From NCBI RefSeq assembly GCF_003336705.1, contig NZ_QMDL01000003.1, positions 211-64,210 of the forward strand: a DNA stretch of 64,000 bases, read 5' to 3'. A program made the position numbers and the translations under genes. This stretch comes from Marinobacter litoralis (GTDB lineage: Bacteria > Pseudomonadota > Gammaproteobacteria > Pseudomonadales > Oleiphilaceae). This document shows positions 1 to 9,151 of the stretch, piece after piece; the stretch's first letter is position 1; the number at the start of each line of letters is the position of its first letter. The notes beneath the pieces were generated by a model. That model worked only from the letters and a program-made list of their open reading frames with translations. It made no database searches and was not told where the DNA came from.

Positions 1-39
1 AGGCCGTGTTCAGCGGCTAGCCCCTCAAGCGAGATGCGC

Positions 40-67
40 ATTCTACAGACCTCGCTGGAGGTGTCAA
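40..67 (-). promoter_or_regulatory. rRNA-type sigma-70 promoter firing out of the window
   Basis: Read on the minus strand there is a perfect TTGACA (67-62), a 16-bp spacer and TAGAAT (45-40), followed by a GC-rich discriminator starting GCGC. This near-consensus -35, 16-bp spacing and GC discriminator are typical of rRNA P1 promoters. In Pseudomonas aeruginosa an rRNA operon lies immediately beyond tyrZ in this orientation. The 16S gene itself would be off the left edge, so its identity is inferred. Confidence 0.7.
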
Positions 68-100
68 CGACCAATTTGAAAAAAGTTCAAATTGGTCGTT
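66..100 (-). terminator. Perfect 15-bp hairpin behind tyrS, overlapping the rRNA-type promoter
   Basis: Arms 66-80 and 86-100 are perfectly complementary with a 5-nt loop. The hairpin starts 13 bases past the tyrS stop codon, where an intrinsic terminator would be expected. A run of T follows the right arm on the plus strand (99-102), but no good U-tract follows on the tyrS strand. The AT-rich arms cover the -38 to -70 zone of the adjacent promoter, where an UP element would lie. Confidence 0.5.
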
Positions 101-112
101 TTAAGGCGCAAA

Positions 113-1315
113 TCACGCGACAACTACTACCCGCGCTATCTTCTTCTTGCCAGCCTGGATGATGCAGTCGTCACCTTTCACAAACATGCGGTCACCTTCA
201 AATTGCTGCCCATCCAGATATACAGCACCACGCCCCAATACATCTCGAGCCGCTGCACCATTCTTTACCAGGCCCGCCAATCGAAGCACCGACGCCATGG
301 GCATTTCCGCCTGCCCCTCCAATGACACCTCTACAGTCGGCACGTTTTCAGGTATCTCGCCAAGCGCAACACGATTGCCCGCCGATTTATGAGCAGACCT
401 GGCCGCCTCTTCATCGTGGAAACGTGTAATCAGCTCTTCAGCCAATATCTTCTTATAGTCCTGCGGATTCGCCCCAGCTTGTACAGCAGCGCGATATTCC
501 TCAACTTCAGACAGCGGGCGGAAGCTCAGCAATTCAAAATATCGCCACAGCAACTCATCAGGCACCGACAATAGCTTCGTGTACATTTCGCCCGGTGCGT
601 CATTAACACCAACATAGTTACCCAAAGACTTGGACATCTTCTGCACACCGTCCAACCCTTCAAGGATCGGAACCGTCAAAACTGCCTGCGGCTTCTGACC
701 ATAATGCTTCTGAAGCACACGCCCCATAAGCAAATTAAACTTCTGATCTGTTCCACCCAACTCAACGTCGGCTTCCAACGCTACCGAATCGTACCCCTGT
801 ATTAAGGGATAGAGGAATTCGTGGATCGCTATAGACTGCTCTGCACGGAAACGCTTCGTGAAATCATCGCGCTCTAGCATGCGGGCAACAGTGTACTGCC
901 CTGCAAGCTTGATCATTTCAGAGGCACTCAGCTTGCCCATCCACTCAGAGTTGAACACCACGCGCGTTTTAGCCGGGTCCAGAATCTTGAACACCTGCTC
1001 TTTATAGGTAATGGCATTCTGCATGACCTGCTCCTCACTGAGAGGGGGGCGAGTCGCACTCTTTCCGCTTGGGTCGCCAATCATTCCGGTAAAGTCGCCT
1101 ATCAGGAAAATGACCTCATGCCCCAGATCCTGAAACTGCCGCAACTTATTAATAAGAACCGTATGCCCCAGGTGGAGATCCGGAGCTGTAGGATCAAAGC
1201 CCGCCTTTACCCTTAAAGGACGTCCTTCTTTTAACTTTGCGATCAGATCTTCTTCTGGAATCAGCTCATCAATTCCGCGCTTTATGATGGCTAATGCTTC
1301 ATCTAGTGATGCCAT
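113..1315 (-). CDS. tyrS: Tyrosine--tRNA ligase (TyrZ type)
   Basis: Charges tRNA-Tyr with tyrosine in the cytoplasm (class I aminoacyl-tRNA synthetase). The 400-residue length fits the family. The HIGH-type ATP-binding signature appears as HLGH at residues 48-51 and the KMSKS loop is intact at 226-230. A C-terminal S4-like RNA-binding segment begins near residue 337. The HLGH variant and the neighbourhood (M23 peptidase, anmK, erpA upstream; rRNA-type promoter downstream) match the TyrZ form of Pseudomonas. The gene is divergent from the peptidase gene, with a 302-bp gap. An extended -10 promoter sits at 1460-1489. The ATG at 1315 is the only sensible start. Confidence 0.96.
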   Translation of the reverse strand: MASLDEALAIIKRGIDELIPEEDLIAKLKEGRPLRVKAGFDPTAPDLHLGHTVLINKLRQFQDLGHEVIFLIGDFTGMIGDPSGKSATRPPLSEEQVMQNAITYKEQVFKILDPAKTRVVFNSEWMGKLSASEMIKLAGQYTVARMLERDDFTKRFRAEQSIAIHEFLYPLIQGYDSVALEADVELGGTDQKFNLLMGRVLQKHYGQKPQAVLTVPILEGLDGVQKMSKSLGNYVGVNDAPGEMYTKLLSVPDELLWRYFELLSFRPLSEVEEYRAAVQAGANPQDYKKILAEELITRFHDEEAARSAHKSAGNRVALGEIPENVPTVEVSLEGQAEMPMASVLRLAGLVKNGAAARDVLGRGAVYLDGQQFEGDRMFVKGDDCIIQAGKKKIARVVVVA

Positions 1316-1617
1316 GAACCCTATATCCCCAGTTTTGGCTGCAAAACAGTAGTAGCTGCCAGTTACACAGTTCTACAAAAGAAAGGTGCGAATTACGGGC
1401 GCCACTTGGTAAAGTGTGCGTGATTAGTTTTTGACCAACCCCTGCATATCAGGGCCGACATTATATCAGCGGCGACGCGTTTTGTACGAACGCCCACCGT
1501 GGTAACGGTAATGTTCGACACTGTCCTGATTCTTTTATATGCGGTAATCTGGTGGTCTATACTTGATCAGGCGCTTTAATTAGCCGACACAACTACCCGG
1601 AATTTCGATCATAATGG
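1316..1617. other. 302-bp divergent intergenic region, tyrS / M23 peptidase
   Basis: Besides the tyrS promoter, a TATACT hexamer at 1558-1563 could serve the peptidase gene, but its -35 region (TTATAT, 1535-1540) is poor. I see no small gene or obvious regulator site in the rest. Confidence 0.5.
1460..1489 (-). promoter_or_regulatory. Probable sigma-70 promoter of tyrS (extended -10)
   Basis: On the minus strand a perfect TATAAT (1465-1460) is preceded directly by TGA, giving an extended -10. A weak -35 (CGTACA, 3 of 6 matches) lies 17 bp upstream. Transcription from here would give tyrS a leader of about 140 nt. Confidence 0.5.
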
Positions 1618-3039
1618 GTGAGCACCGTGCTTAAAACTTTCCCCAAATCACATTTAACGCTCGCCGCAGCAGCAACTGTTGTCGTTACGGCGGCCGTGCT
1701 TATGAGTCCCAGCGCAGACGTTGAAGCTAAGCGTATGTCCTACCCGGTTGACCTTAACCAAGGCACCGTATCCGGGTCCGGCGCACCGGTTGTTTCTGCT
1801 CCAACAACCCAAAATACTGCGGAAAATGTCGCTGTAGCAGCAGAGCCAACCAGCTCAGTCGAACAAGCGCTTGCGGCTACCAAAACACCACCTGTACCTG
1901 TCGCCATCGCTGCCCCTGAGGCGCCAAAACTTCAGTGGAAAGAGTTCCGCATTAAGTCCGGCGATACACTGTCTTCACTCTTCCAAAAAGCCGGCTTCAA
2001 TGATGGCGTTATGCTGTCGGTTATTCACGGCGAGGGCGAGGCCGACAAACTCCAGCGTCTTTATGCTGGCGAAGACATCCGCTTCGGACTCGACGGTGAA
2101 GGTAACTTGGCCGCCATAGAACTACAGCGTAGCCGGCTCGAGTCCCTAAAAATCGAGAAGACCGAAGACGGTTATGCGGGAGAAACCGAAGTTCGGGAAC
2201 CCGAAATCCGTCCGGCCTTCGCGGCCGGCGTGATTGATGGATCTCTGTACCTCGCCGCACGTGAAGCGGGCATGGACGACCGGCTTACCATGGAACTCGC
2301 AGGCATCTTCGGCTGGGACATCGACTTCGTTTACGACGTTCGCAAAGGCGACCGCTTCGAGGTGGTTTACGAACAACTGTACATTGACGGCGAAGAATTC
2401 AGCACCGGCCGCATTCTGTCCGCCAAGTTCACCAACCGTGGCGAAGAGAACATTGCGCTGCTATACACCGACTCCAACGGCGAGAGCGACTACTACACAC
2501 CCGAAGGGCAGAGCATGCGCAAGGCGTTCTTGCGCGTTCCCATTAACGCTCGGCTTTCGTCACCGTTTAATCTGCAGCGCCGACACCCGGTACTGGATAT
2601 CGTGCGACCGCACGAAGGCACCGACTATGCAGCGCCTCCGGGCACACCAATCAAAGCCGCCGGCAATGGCCGGGTTAAGTTTGCCGGCTGGAAAGGTGGC
2701 TACGGCCGCACGGTGGTTCTACAGCATGGCGACAACATAACAACGCTGTACGCACACATGAGCCGCCTCGGCAAAGGCATCAAAACCGGCACTCGCGTCA
2801 AGCAAGGACAGACCATTGGTCACGTAGGCTCATCGGGCATGGTAACCGGGCCCCACTTGCATTATGAGTTCCGTGTTAACGGTGTTGCGAAGAATTCACG
2901 CACCATCAAACTGCCGGATGCTCAACCTATTCCGAAATCTGAACTGGCCCGATTCAAGCAGGTAACCAGTCAAAGCCTGGCGCAACTTAACGTTTTCCTC
3001 GAGAGCCAAAACCAGCTGGCTCTTGCCACGGATAACTGA
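1618..3039 (+). CDS. M23 family peptidoglycan endopeptidase (MepM/YebA-like, OapA + M23)
   Basis: A zinc metallopeptidase that likely cuts peptidoglycan cross-links in the periplasm. It is 473 residues long. A single N-terminal membrane segment (about 12-30) is followed by a low-complexity linker and an OapA/LysM-like region (about 108-190). The C-terminal M23 domain shows zinc ligands H332 and D336 and the HLH pair at 413-415, with H380 in the YAH motif, so it should be active. The start is GTG at 1618. A GTG three codons later (1627) sits just behind GGGTGAG and is an alternative; an ATG at 1614 is out of frame. The stop is 2 bp before anmK, so the two wall-turnover genes are cotranscribed. 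Confidence 0.88.
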   Translation: MSTVLKTFPKSHLTLAAAATVVVTAAVLMSPSADVEAKRMSYPVDLNQGTVSGSGAPVVSAPTTQNTAENVAVAAEPTSSVEQALAATKTPPVPVAIAAPEAPKLQWKEFRIKSGDTLSSLFQKAGFNDGVMLSVIHGEGEADKLQRLYAGEDIRFGLDGEGNLAAIELQRSRLESLKIEKTEDGYAGETEVREPEIRPAFAAGVIDGSLYLAAREAGMDDRLTMELAGIFGWDIDFVYDVRKGDRFEVVYEQLYIDGEEFSTGRILSAKFTNRGEENIALLYTDSNGESDYYTPEGQSMRKAFLRVPINARLSSPFNLQRRHPVLDIVRPHEGTDYAAPPGTPIKAAGNGRVKFAGWKGGYGRTVVLQHGDNITTLYAHMSRLGKGIKTGTRVKQGQTIGHVGSSGMVTGPHLHYEFRVNGVAKNSRTIKLPDAQPIPKSELARFKQVTSQSLAQLNVFLESQNQLALATDN

Positions 3040-3041
3040 CA

Positions 3042-4142
3042 ATGAGCTACTGGCTTGGCCTTATGTCAGGCACCAGCATGGATGCAGTCGATGCCGTGCT
3101 GGTGTCTTTCGGATCCCAAGGCCTGTCCATTCACGCCACGCACTCCCTTAGTTATCCGGATAGCCTTCGACAGCGCCTGATCGCAGCAACGCGAGATCAC
3201 GGCACACCCGACGAACTGGGCGAGCTAGACACCCTGGTTGGGCAGTATTTCGCACGCACTGCGTCGGAGCTGATCGAACAAGCAGGCATAGCCGCCAGCG
3301 AAATTTCAGGGATTGGCAGCCACGGCCAAACTATCCGGCATCAACCCTCCGGTTCTGCTCCTTTTTCTATGCAAATAGGCTGTCCGGCATTAATTGCTGA
3401 GGCAACCGGAGTGACCACGGTATCCGATTTCCGCAGCAGAGACATCGCAGCCGGCGGGCAAGGCGCTCCTTTAGTACCGGCATTTCATAAATGGCTATTC
3501 GAATCCGAAGAACAGGATCGCTGCATCCTGAATCTGGGCGGTATCGCCAACATCACTTGGCTGCCTGCAGGCAACCGAAAGCCTATCGTGGGGTTTGATA
3601 CCGGCCCTGCAAACGCGCTGCTCGATGCCTGGTGCCTGCATCAAACCGGACGCCATTACGATGAGGGTGGCCACTTGGCCAGCGAAGGTGCCACGCACCA
3701 AGAACTTCTGGCCAGCATGCTGTCGGATGCGTATTTCAGCAAGCCACCGCCAAAAAGTACCGGCAAAGAACGTTTTAACCTCGAGTGGATTCGCACCCAC
3801 CTCCAACGCTTCCCCGATTTAGCTCCGGAAGACGTTCAACGTACTCTCCTGCAGCTGACCGTCACCACCATTCTGCAACAGCTTCCGCAGGAAACGGCAA
3901 ACATGGCGGTTTACGCCTGTGGCGGTGGAACGTTCAACACGCTGCTTATGAACGAATTGCGGATGGGGCTCGGCTCGGTTGCTCTAGCGACAACCGCAGA
4001 ACTCGGGCTGGATTCACAATGGGTAGAACCAGTAGCGTTTGCCTGGCTCGCTAGGCAGACCTTGAAAGGCCTGCCTGGCAATGTACCGGACGTAACCGGC
4101 GCTTCAGGGGAACGAGTACTCGGGGCAATCTACCCCGCTTGA
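3042..4142 (+). CDS. anmK: Anhydro-N-acetylmuramic acid kinase
   Basis: Phosphorylates and opens 1,6-anhydro-MurNAc released during cell-wall turnover, giving MurNAc-6-phosphate for recycling. The 366 residues are full length. The N-terminal GLMSGTSMDAVDA motif (residues 6-18) is the family signature of the sugar-kinase fold and supplies the catalytic aspartate region; NLGGIANIT and GFDTGPAN follow in the second lobe. It lies 2 bp after the M23 peptidase gene, which fits release and recycling of wall fragments. It converges on erpA with only 3 bp between the stop codons. Confidence 0.95.
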   Translation: MSYWLGLMSGTSMDAVDAVLVSFGSQGLSIHATHSLSYPDSLRQRLIAATRDHGTPDELGELDTLVGQYFARTASELIEQAGIAASEISGIGSHGQTIRHQPSGSAPFSMQIGCPALIAEATGVTTVSDFRSRDIAAGGQGAPLVPAFHKWLFESEEQDRCILNLGGIANITWLPAGNRKPIVGFDTGPANALLDAWCLHQTGRHYDEGGHLASEGATHQELLASMLSDAYFSKPPPKSTGKERFNLEWIRTHLQRFPDLAPEDVQRTLLQLTVTTILQQLPQETANMAVYACGGGTFNTLLMNELRMGLGSVALATTAELGLDSQWVEPVAFAWLARQTLKGLPGNVPDVTGASGERVLGAIYPA

Positions 4143-4145
4143 TCG

Positions 4146-4499
4146 TCAGATAGAGAAGGAGCTACCACAGCCACAGGTTGAGCTGGCGTTGGGGTTCTGA
4201 ACCACAAACTGGGAGCCCTGAAGCCCCTCTTGATAGACCACGGTTGCGCCGACCAAGTACTGATAACTCATCGAATCTACCAGCAGCTTGATGCCATCAC
4301 GCTCGATGACGGTGTCGTCTTCTTCCTGATTTTCGTCAAAAGAAAAACCGTACTGGAAGCCGGAACAGCCGCCACCGGTGACGAAAACCCGCAGTTTCAG
4401 CTCCGGGTTTTCCTCTTCTTCGATCAACTCGCGCACCTTGGCAACGGCACTGTCACTGAAAAACAGCGGTGTGGCCATTTGTTGCTGAACTACACTCAA
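4146..4499 (-). CDS. erpA: Iron-sulfur cluster insertion protein ErpA
   Basis: A-type carrier that delivers Fe-S clusters to apo-targets such as isoprenoid enzymes. Its 117 residues match the family. The three conserved cysteine ligands are visible: C45 in GGGCSGF, and C109 and C111 in the C-terminal TCGCGSSF. The last gene of a minus-strand series argC-DUF6776-bactofilin-erpA, with a 62-bp gap before it that could hold its own promoter. The same neighbours occur in Pseudomonas. Confidence 0.95.
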   Translation of the reverse strand: MSVVQQQMATPLFFSDSAVAKVRELIEEEENPELKLRVFVTGGGCSGFQYGFSFDENQEEDDTVIERDGIKLLVDSMSYQYLVGATVVYQEGLQGSQFVVQNPNASSTCGCGSSFSI

Positions 4500-4561
4500 G
4501 GGTTGCCTCCGGCACTAGTGGATATTTGCACGATTATGGTATTCCTGACTAAAACAGTCAA

Positions 4562-5005
4562 CTATTCGAACTTTCCCTCACTCTCAAGCTCAGGCTCGGC
4601 CGTTTCTGCCCGTTCGTGAGAAAGGAGTCCGCTCGTCTCGGTCTGGCGAATCAGGTTGCCGTTCACCGCGGCGCCCATCGCCATTTCGATCAACTGGTAA
4701 TAGACACTTCCATTGACACTGGATTTTTCAGCCAGTTCCAAATGGCTGGACGAATGAACATCCCCGTGAACCGTGCCATTGATGATGATATGCGGCGCAA
4801 TCACGTCTCCGGTAATCTGCCCCACCTCGGACAAACGGATAACTGCGTCGCTACCTTCCTCAGCGATCACGCGCCCCTTGATTTTACCATCCACGTGCAA
4901 CCCGCCTGAAAAGCGAACATCACCTTCAATGGTCGTGCGTGCCGAAATCAAGGTATCAAAACGGTTAGTCGAACGATGCCGCACCGGCTTTTTCTTATTA
5001 AACAT
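4562..5005 (-). CDS. Bactofilin family (polymer-forming) protein
   Basis: Bactofilins polymerise into beta-helical filaments that scaffold envelope proteins. This 147-residue protein has a short basic N-terminus, then the repeating beta-strand pattern typical of the DUF583 core (about residues 18-115), with alternating hydrophobic residues and frequent G-D-V and I-x-G turns. The C-terminal 30 residues are acidic and probably disordered. It starts 2 bp after the DUF6776 stop, so the two are translated together; the small membrane protein upstream may be its anchor or partner (inference). Confidence 0.88.
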   Translation of the reverse strand: MFNKKKPVRHRSTNRFDTLISARTTIEGDVRFSGGLHVDGKIKGRVIAEEGSDAVIRLSEVGQITGDVIAPHIIINGTVHGDVHSSSHLELAEKSSVNGSVYYQLIEMAMGAAVNGNLIRQTETSGLLSHERAETAEPELESEGKFE

Positions 5006-5006
5006 T

Positions 5007-5747
5007 TCAGTTTCCTGTTAATTGTTCCCAGTCGAATGTACTTTCTGCCTGTGCCGCTTTACGGCCTCCTGCCTGGGCAACAACCTGTATTTCCAATGGT
5101 TCAAACTTTTCCGGCAAGCTCAAGCTACCTTCAATATCCTGAAAATAGCGGAACTTGAACTTAACCCCGAGATCGTCAATCTCCTCTGACAAATCCCGCA
5201 GAGCAATAACCTGCTTCTCGCCGTCTATATGACCAATGACGTTCACCGCCACAAGCCCCGACAGATAGCGATTATTGTTGCCAACCTGAGTCAGCACAAT
5301 TTTAAAACTGTAGCTACCGTCATCCCGGCCGGGCACAAGCGTGAAGCTATCCACCTGCAAACCTTTGCTGACTTCCGTCGGTGCCATAATGTTGCGGTAA
5401 AAGGTCAGATCCGCCTCAAGTTCGGAAATCCGCGTTTCCAACTCGACAATCGCATTCCTTGCATCCCGCAAAGCCTGCTCGTCAATGGCACGCCCTCGCT
5501 CCAGATTGATCATGTTCTGGCGCGCGGAACGGTACTGCTCGCGCAGGCCATCAACCTCGTTGACCAGCATATCCTTGGTTTCTTCCGCCGATGTAAAACG
5601 AAATCCACCCTGCGCCATCCCGGCCATGTAGCCGGAAATGGCCGCTACAATCGTAAATCCGAGCAGGATCAACGTCCGGCGCAGGCGATACCCCCGCCGG
5701 TGCCGGATAACAACGTATTCTTCGGAGGGTTTAGGTGTTTCGCTCAC
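5007..5747 (-). CDS. DUF6776-type membrane protein with coiled coil
   Basis: Function unknown. The 246-residue protein has a basic N-terminal tail, one transmembrane segment (about residues 27-46, a bitopic N-in anchor), a coiled-coil stretch (about 60-115, rich in E, R, L, A heptads) and a C-terminal mixed beta region that would face the periplasm. It lies 9 bp after argC and 2 bp before the bactofilin gene. The bitopic topology and the tight coupling suggest an envelope partner for the bactofilin, but nothing in the sequence proves that. Confidence 0.75.
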   Translation of the reverse strand: MSETPKPSEEYVVIRHRRGYRLRRTLILLGFTIVAAISGYMAGMAQGGFRFTSAEETKDMLVNEVDGLREQYRSARQNMINLERGRAIDEQALRDARNAIVELETRISELEADLTFYRNIMAPTEVSKGLQVDSFTLVPGRDDGSYSFKIVLTQVGNNNRYLSGLVAVNVIGHIDGEKQVIALRDLSEEIDDLGVKFKFRYFQDIEGSLSLPEKFEPLEIQVVAQAGGRKAAQAESTFDWEQLTGN

Positions 5748-5756
5748 TCATCAACC

Positions 5757-6794
5757 TCAGGGCAACATCGCTGGCGCATTCAGCCCCAGCCGCTCGTCCA
5801 GCCCAAACATGATATTCATATTTTGAACCGCCTGCCCCGCTGCGCCCTTCACCAAGTTATCAATCACCGAGGTGACGATCACCACGTTGCTCTGCTCCTG
5901 ACGGTGCAGCGCCATACGGCAGTGGTTCGCTCCACGAACACTCCGGGTTTCCGGGTGGCTGCCAAACGGCATAACGTCCACGAAGGGTTCATCCCGATAA
6001 CGCTCTTCAAACAGAGCCTGCAAGCGTTCGAAATCTGCGGTGTCGTTCAGCTCTGCGTAGAGCGTTGCTTCGATACCCCGGATCATCGGCAACAAATGGG
6101 GAACAAAGGTAACACCCACCCCAGTGCCTGCGGCTTGGCCCAACCCCTGACGAATCTCGGGCAAGTGGCGGTGGCCAGAGGCACCGTAGGTTTTAAAGCT
6201 CTCGCCAATTTCACCGTGCAGCATGCCGGTACTGGCTTGGCGTCCGGCACCGCTGGCACCGGACTTGGCGTCTGCAATCAGCCGCGAAGGGTCCACTAAC
6301 CCATTTTCAAGCAGTGGCAAGAAACCCAGTTGCACGGCGGTTGGGTAGCAACCGGGGTTCGCAACCAGTTGCGCCTTGCGAATTTCATCACGAGCCACCT
6401 CCGGCAACCCATAGACGGCTTTTGCAGCCCACTCGGGACTTTCGTGAGGCATTCCGTACCACTTCGCCCATACATCGAGGTCTTTGAGACGGAAGTCTGC
6501 GGAGAGGTCCACTACCCGAGTGCCCGCCTTCATAAGCTCCGGCACCATGCGCGCCGCCACACCGTGAGGCGTTGCAAAAAACACCAGATCACACTCCGCC
6601 AGTTGTTCAGGGTCCGGCTCGGAGAACGCTAGATCAAAGTGGCCTCGCAAATTGGGGTACATATCCGCCACCGGCATACCTGCCTCGGAGCGTGAAGTGA
6701 TGCACTTCACTTCAACTTCAGGATGGACGGCAAGGATCCTTAACAGCTCCACACCCGTGTACCCGGTACCACCAACGATGCCTATTTTAATCAC
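5757..6794 (-). CDS. argC: N-acetyl-gamma-glutamyl-phosphate reductase
   Basis: Third step of arginine synthesis: NADPH-dependent reduction of N-acetylglutamyl phosphate to the semialdehyde. I place the start at GTG 6794. It is preceded by GGAG with 7-nt spacing and puts the Rossmann motif [10 protein letters not shown] at residues 4-13. An in-frame upstream ATG at 6896 would add 34 unconserved residues. The 345-residue product has the catalytic cysteine at position 149 in the NPGCYPT motif. First gene of the argC-DUF6776-bactofilin series, divergent from the CLC gene. Confidence 0.95.
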   Translation of the reverse strand: MIKIGIVGGTGYTGVELLRILAVHPEVEVKCITSRSEAGMPVADMYPNLRGHFDLAFSEPDPEQLAECDLVFFATPHGVAARMVPELMKAGTRVVDLSADFRLKDLDVWAKWYGMPHESPEWAAKAVYGLPEVARDEIRKAQLVANPGCYPTAVQLGFLPLLENGLVDPSRLIADAKSGASGAGRQASTGMLHGEIGESFKTYGASGHRHLPEIRQGLGQAAGTGVGVTFVPHLLPMIRGIEATLYAELNDTADFERLQALFEERYRDEPFVDVMPFGSHPETRSVRGANHCRMALHRQEQSNVVIVTSVIDNLVKGAAGQAVQNMNIMFGLDERLGLNAPAMLP

Positions 6795-6938
6795 TCTCTT
6801 CTCCAACGTAATCTGGTCAGAATTTAGCGTTAGTCTAACATGATAAACCAAGGACTTATTGCAGCCAGCACACCCAAAGCTACAATGGTGCCTCAATCCT
6901 TCTGAACGACTTGTTCAATCAATCGGAATTCAGCCCGC

Positions 6939-8714
6939 ATGCGTAACATCAGGCAACAGGTTACGGAAAACCTGATACACGTTTTCCGAGGAAGACTTGC
7001 CGGCGTAGATGCCCTTCCCCAGCTGGCCGTCCTTGGTTTGCTTTCCGGCATTGTCACCGGTGCCGTAATCCTGCTGTTCCGTTTTGCTATTGAATGGCCG
7101 CTGGACTATTTCTTCCCGGGCAGCGGTTCAGAAAATTTCGAAGATCTCGACATTCTCACCCGCGGCATTTTACCGCTTGCCGGCGCGGTTGCGTTGGGGC
7201 TTTTTTTCCACAAACTGAGCATCCATGACCGCAAGGTAGGGATTGCCCACGTTATGGAACGCCTGAATTACCATCAGGGCTACATCTCACTCAAGAGCGC
7301 TATCGTTCAATTCATCGCCGGCGTTACCACCGTGGTCAGCGGCCAATCCGCCGGCCGAGAGGGGCCCGCAGTTCATCTCGGCGCGGCTTTCTCTAGCATT
7401 CTGGGGCAACGGATGCATCTGCCCAACAACAGCATTCGGACACTCGTTGCCTGCGGCTGCGCGGCGGCCATCTCGGCCTCGTTCAACACCCCGATTTCCG
7501 GTGTCATTTTCGCCATGGAAGTGGTGATGATGGAATACACCATCGCCGGCTTTACCCCAATCATATTGTCTGCCGTGAGCGCCGCCATCGTCACCCAAGT
7601 GGTATACGGTACCGAACCGGCATTTAGTGTGCCGGCGCTCACCATGAACTCCATGCTGGAAATCCCCTGGATACTGGCCATTGCCGTGCTTATCGGTATC
7701 GCTGCGGCCGGTTTCATTCACTTGGTCGACAGTCTCGGGCGCTATCATCACCGCCCCGTATTACTGCGCATTTTTGTGGCCGGCCTGCTCATGGTGCCCT
7801 TCGCGATCTTTGTGCCTGAAACCATGGGCATCGGCTACGATACCGTTGGTAATACCATCAACGGCGAGCTTGGCTTCTGGCTTTTGTTGGGGGCCGGCTG
7901 CGCAAAACTGCTGATTACCGGAACCTCCATCGGCCTAGGTATGCCAAGCGGGGTGATTGGCCCCACTTTGTTTATTGGCGCAACCCTCGGCGGAGCCATG
8001 GGCCTGATCGGCGCAGCCTTTGCACCGGACGTAGCATCGTCTGTCGGTTTTTACGCCATGCTCGGCATGGGTGCGATGATGGGCGCGGTCTTGCACGCTC
8101 CTTTGGCAGCGCTAATGGCACTTTTGGAACTCACCCATAACCCCAACATCATTTTGCCCGGCATGCTGATCATTACCACCGCGAGCCTGGTGACGAGTGA
8201 AGCGTTCGGCAAGAAATCGTTGTTCATCACCGTACTGAAAAGCCAAGGGCTGAGCTATCAGAATTCCCCGGTTACCCAAGCTCTGAGGCGAGTTTCCGTT
8301 GGCGCGATTATGGACAGAAACATCCTGCGCATCGAGCGCCAGCTCACCCTCGAGGAAGCCCGCAAAGCACTTTCGTCCGAACCCAAATGGCTCTTGGTGG
8401 ACGGCAACAACGGCCCCACCTCATTGCTACCTGCGGTTGATCTGGCCCGGTATCTTGAAGAGCTTAACGAGGTAAACTCCGACGATGCGTCTGAACAGCC
8501 CGACAGCCTGGATTTAATGCAAATTCCGGCCAATCGTCGAGACGTTGCGCCCGTACAATACCAAGCCACTTTGGAGCAGGCTCTCAACGAATTTGACCAA
8601 ACCAAAGCAGAGGCACTCTACGTGCAGCGCCATGTCGCCCCGATGATCCAGAGGATCTATGGTGTCGTGCTGCAATCCGATATCGAAAGTTACTATCAAT
8701 ACCGCCGGAGCTAA
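6939..8714 (+). CDS. CLC family chloride channel/transporter with C-terminal CBS region
   Basis: An inner-membrane anion channel or Cl-/H+ antiporter of 591 residues. The gating-glutamate motif GREGPAVHLG is present with E141, and a GMPSGVIGP loop corresponds to the second chloride-binding element. The first GSGIP selectivity motif is not recognisable: the equivalent region around residue 100 reads KVGIAHV. After about residue 445 comes a cytoplasmic tail with CBS-like features (AIMDRNILRIERQLTL and a second half near 530-590). It stops 3 bp before hemJ and is probably the first gene of the hemJ-thiD-thiE-hemL run. The ATG at 6939 has no strong ribosome binding site. Confidence 0.9.
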   Translation: MRNIRQQVTENLIHVFRGRLAGVDALPQLAVLGLLSGIVTGAVILLFRFAIEWPLDYFFPGSGSENFEDLDILTRGILPLAGAVALGLFFHKLSIHDRKVGIAHVMERLNYHQGYISLKSAIVQFIAGVTTVVSGQSAGREGPAVHLGAAFSSILGQRMHLPNNSIRTLVACGCAAAISASFNTPISGVIFAMEVVMMEYTIAGFTPIILSAVSAAIVTQVVYGTEPAFSVPALTMNSMLEIPWILAIAVLIGIAAAGFIHLVDSLGRYHHRPVLLRIFVAGLLMVPFAIFVPETMGIGYDTVGNTINGELGFWLLLGAGCAKLLITGTSIGLGMPSGVIGPTLFIGATLGGAMGLIGAAFAPDVASSVGFYAMLGMGAMMGAVLHAPLAALMALLELTHNPNIILPGMLIITTASLVTSEAFGKKSLFITVLKSQGLSYQNSPVTQALRRVSVGAIMDRNILRIERQLTLEEARKALSSEPKWLLVDGNNGPTSLLPAVDLARYLEELNEVNSDDASEQPDSLDLMQIPANRRDVAPVQYQATLEQALNEFDQTKAEALYVQRHVAPMIQRIYGVVLQSDIESYYQYRRS

Positions 8715-8717
8715 CAC

Positions 8718-9140
8718 ATGCTATGGGTTAAAGCGTTTCACATTATTTCAATGGTGTGCTGGTTTGCCGGCATTTTCTACTTGCCGCGACTGTTCGTTTA
8801 CCATGCGGCCTGTGAAGACAAACCGGGACAGGAGCGCTTCAAGATCATGGAGCGCAAACTGTACCGAGGCATTACCACACCCTCGATGATCGCAACCGTG
8901 ATTTTTGGCGTGTGGTTACTCAGCTACAATGTTCCCGGCTACTTTAGCCAAGGCTGGCTGCACGCAAAATTGACTCTGGTTGTCCTGCTTATTGTGTATC
9001 ACTTCTATTGCGGACACCTGGTAAAAGTGTTCCGGGACGACAACAACACCCGAAGCCACGTGTTTTACCGCTGGTTCAACGAACTGCCCGTATTCATACT
9101 GCTCGCGGTTGTCATTCTTGCCGTTGTTAAGCCTTTTTAA
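8718..9140 (+). CDS. hemJ: Protoporphyrinogen oxidase HemJ
   Basis: Oxidises protoporphyrinogen IX to protoporphyrin IX in heme synthesis; it replaces HemG/HemY in many proteobacteria. The 140-residue protein has four hydrophobic segments and the family pattern: WVKAFHIISM at the N-terminus, a central LYRGITTPSM, and HAKL. Its ATG is 3 bp after the CLC stop, so the genes are coupled. Its own TAA stop overlaps the Shine-Dalgarno sequence of thiD. hemL lies three genes downstream, so two heme-pathway genes sit in one run. Confidence 0.9.
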   Translation: MLWVKAFHIISMVCWFAGIFYLPRLFVYHAACEDKPGQERFKIMERKLYRGITTPSMIATVIFGVWLLSYNVPGYFSQGWLHAKLTLVVLLIVYHFYCGHLVKVFRDDNNTRSHVFYRWFNELPVFILLAVVILAVVKPF

Positions 9141-9151
9141 GGAGGTTCATC

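Noticed and set aside
1316..1453. T-box or other riboswitch in the tyrS leader
   Set aside because: No T-box sequence or anti-terminator pairing found, and T-boxes are not expected in gammaproteobacteria.
5229..6299. Open frame of 356 codons on the plus strand
   Set aside because: Antisense to argC and the DUF6776 gene, both of which have clear motifs and start signals.
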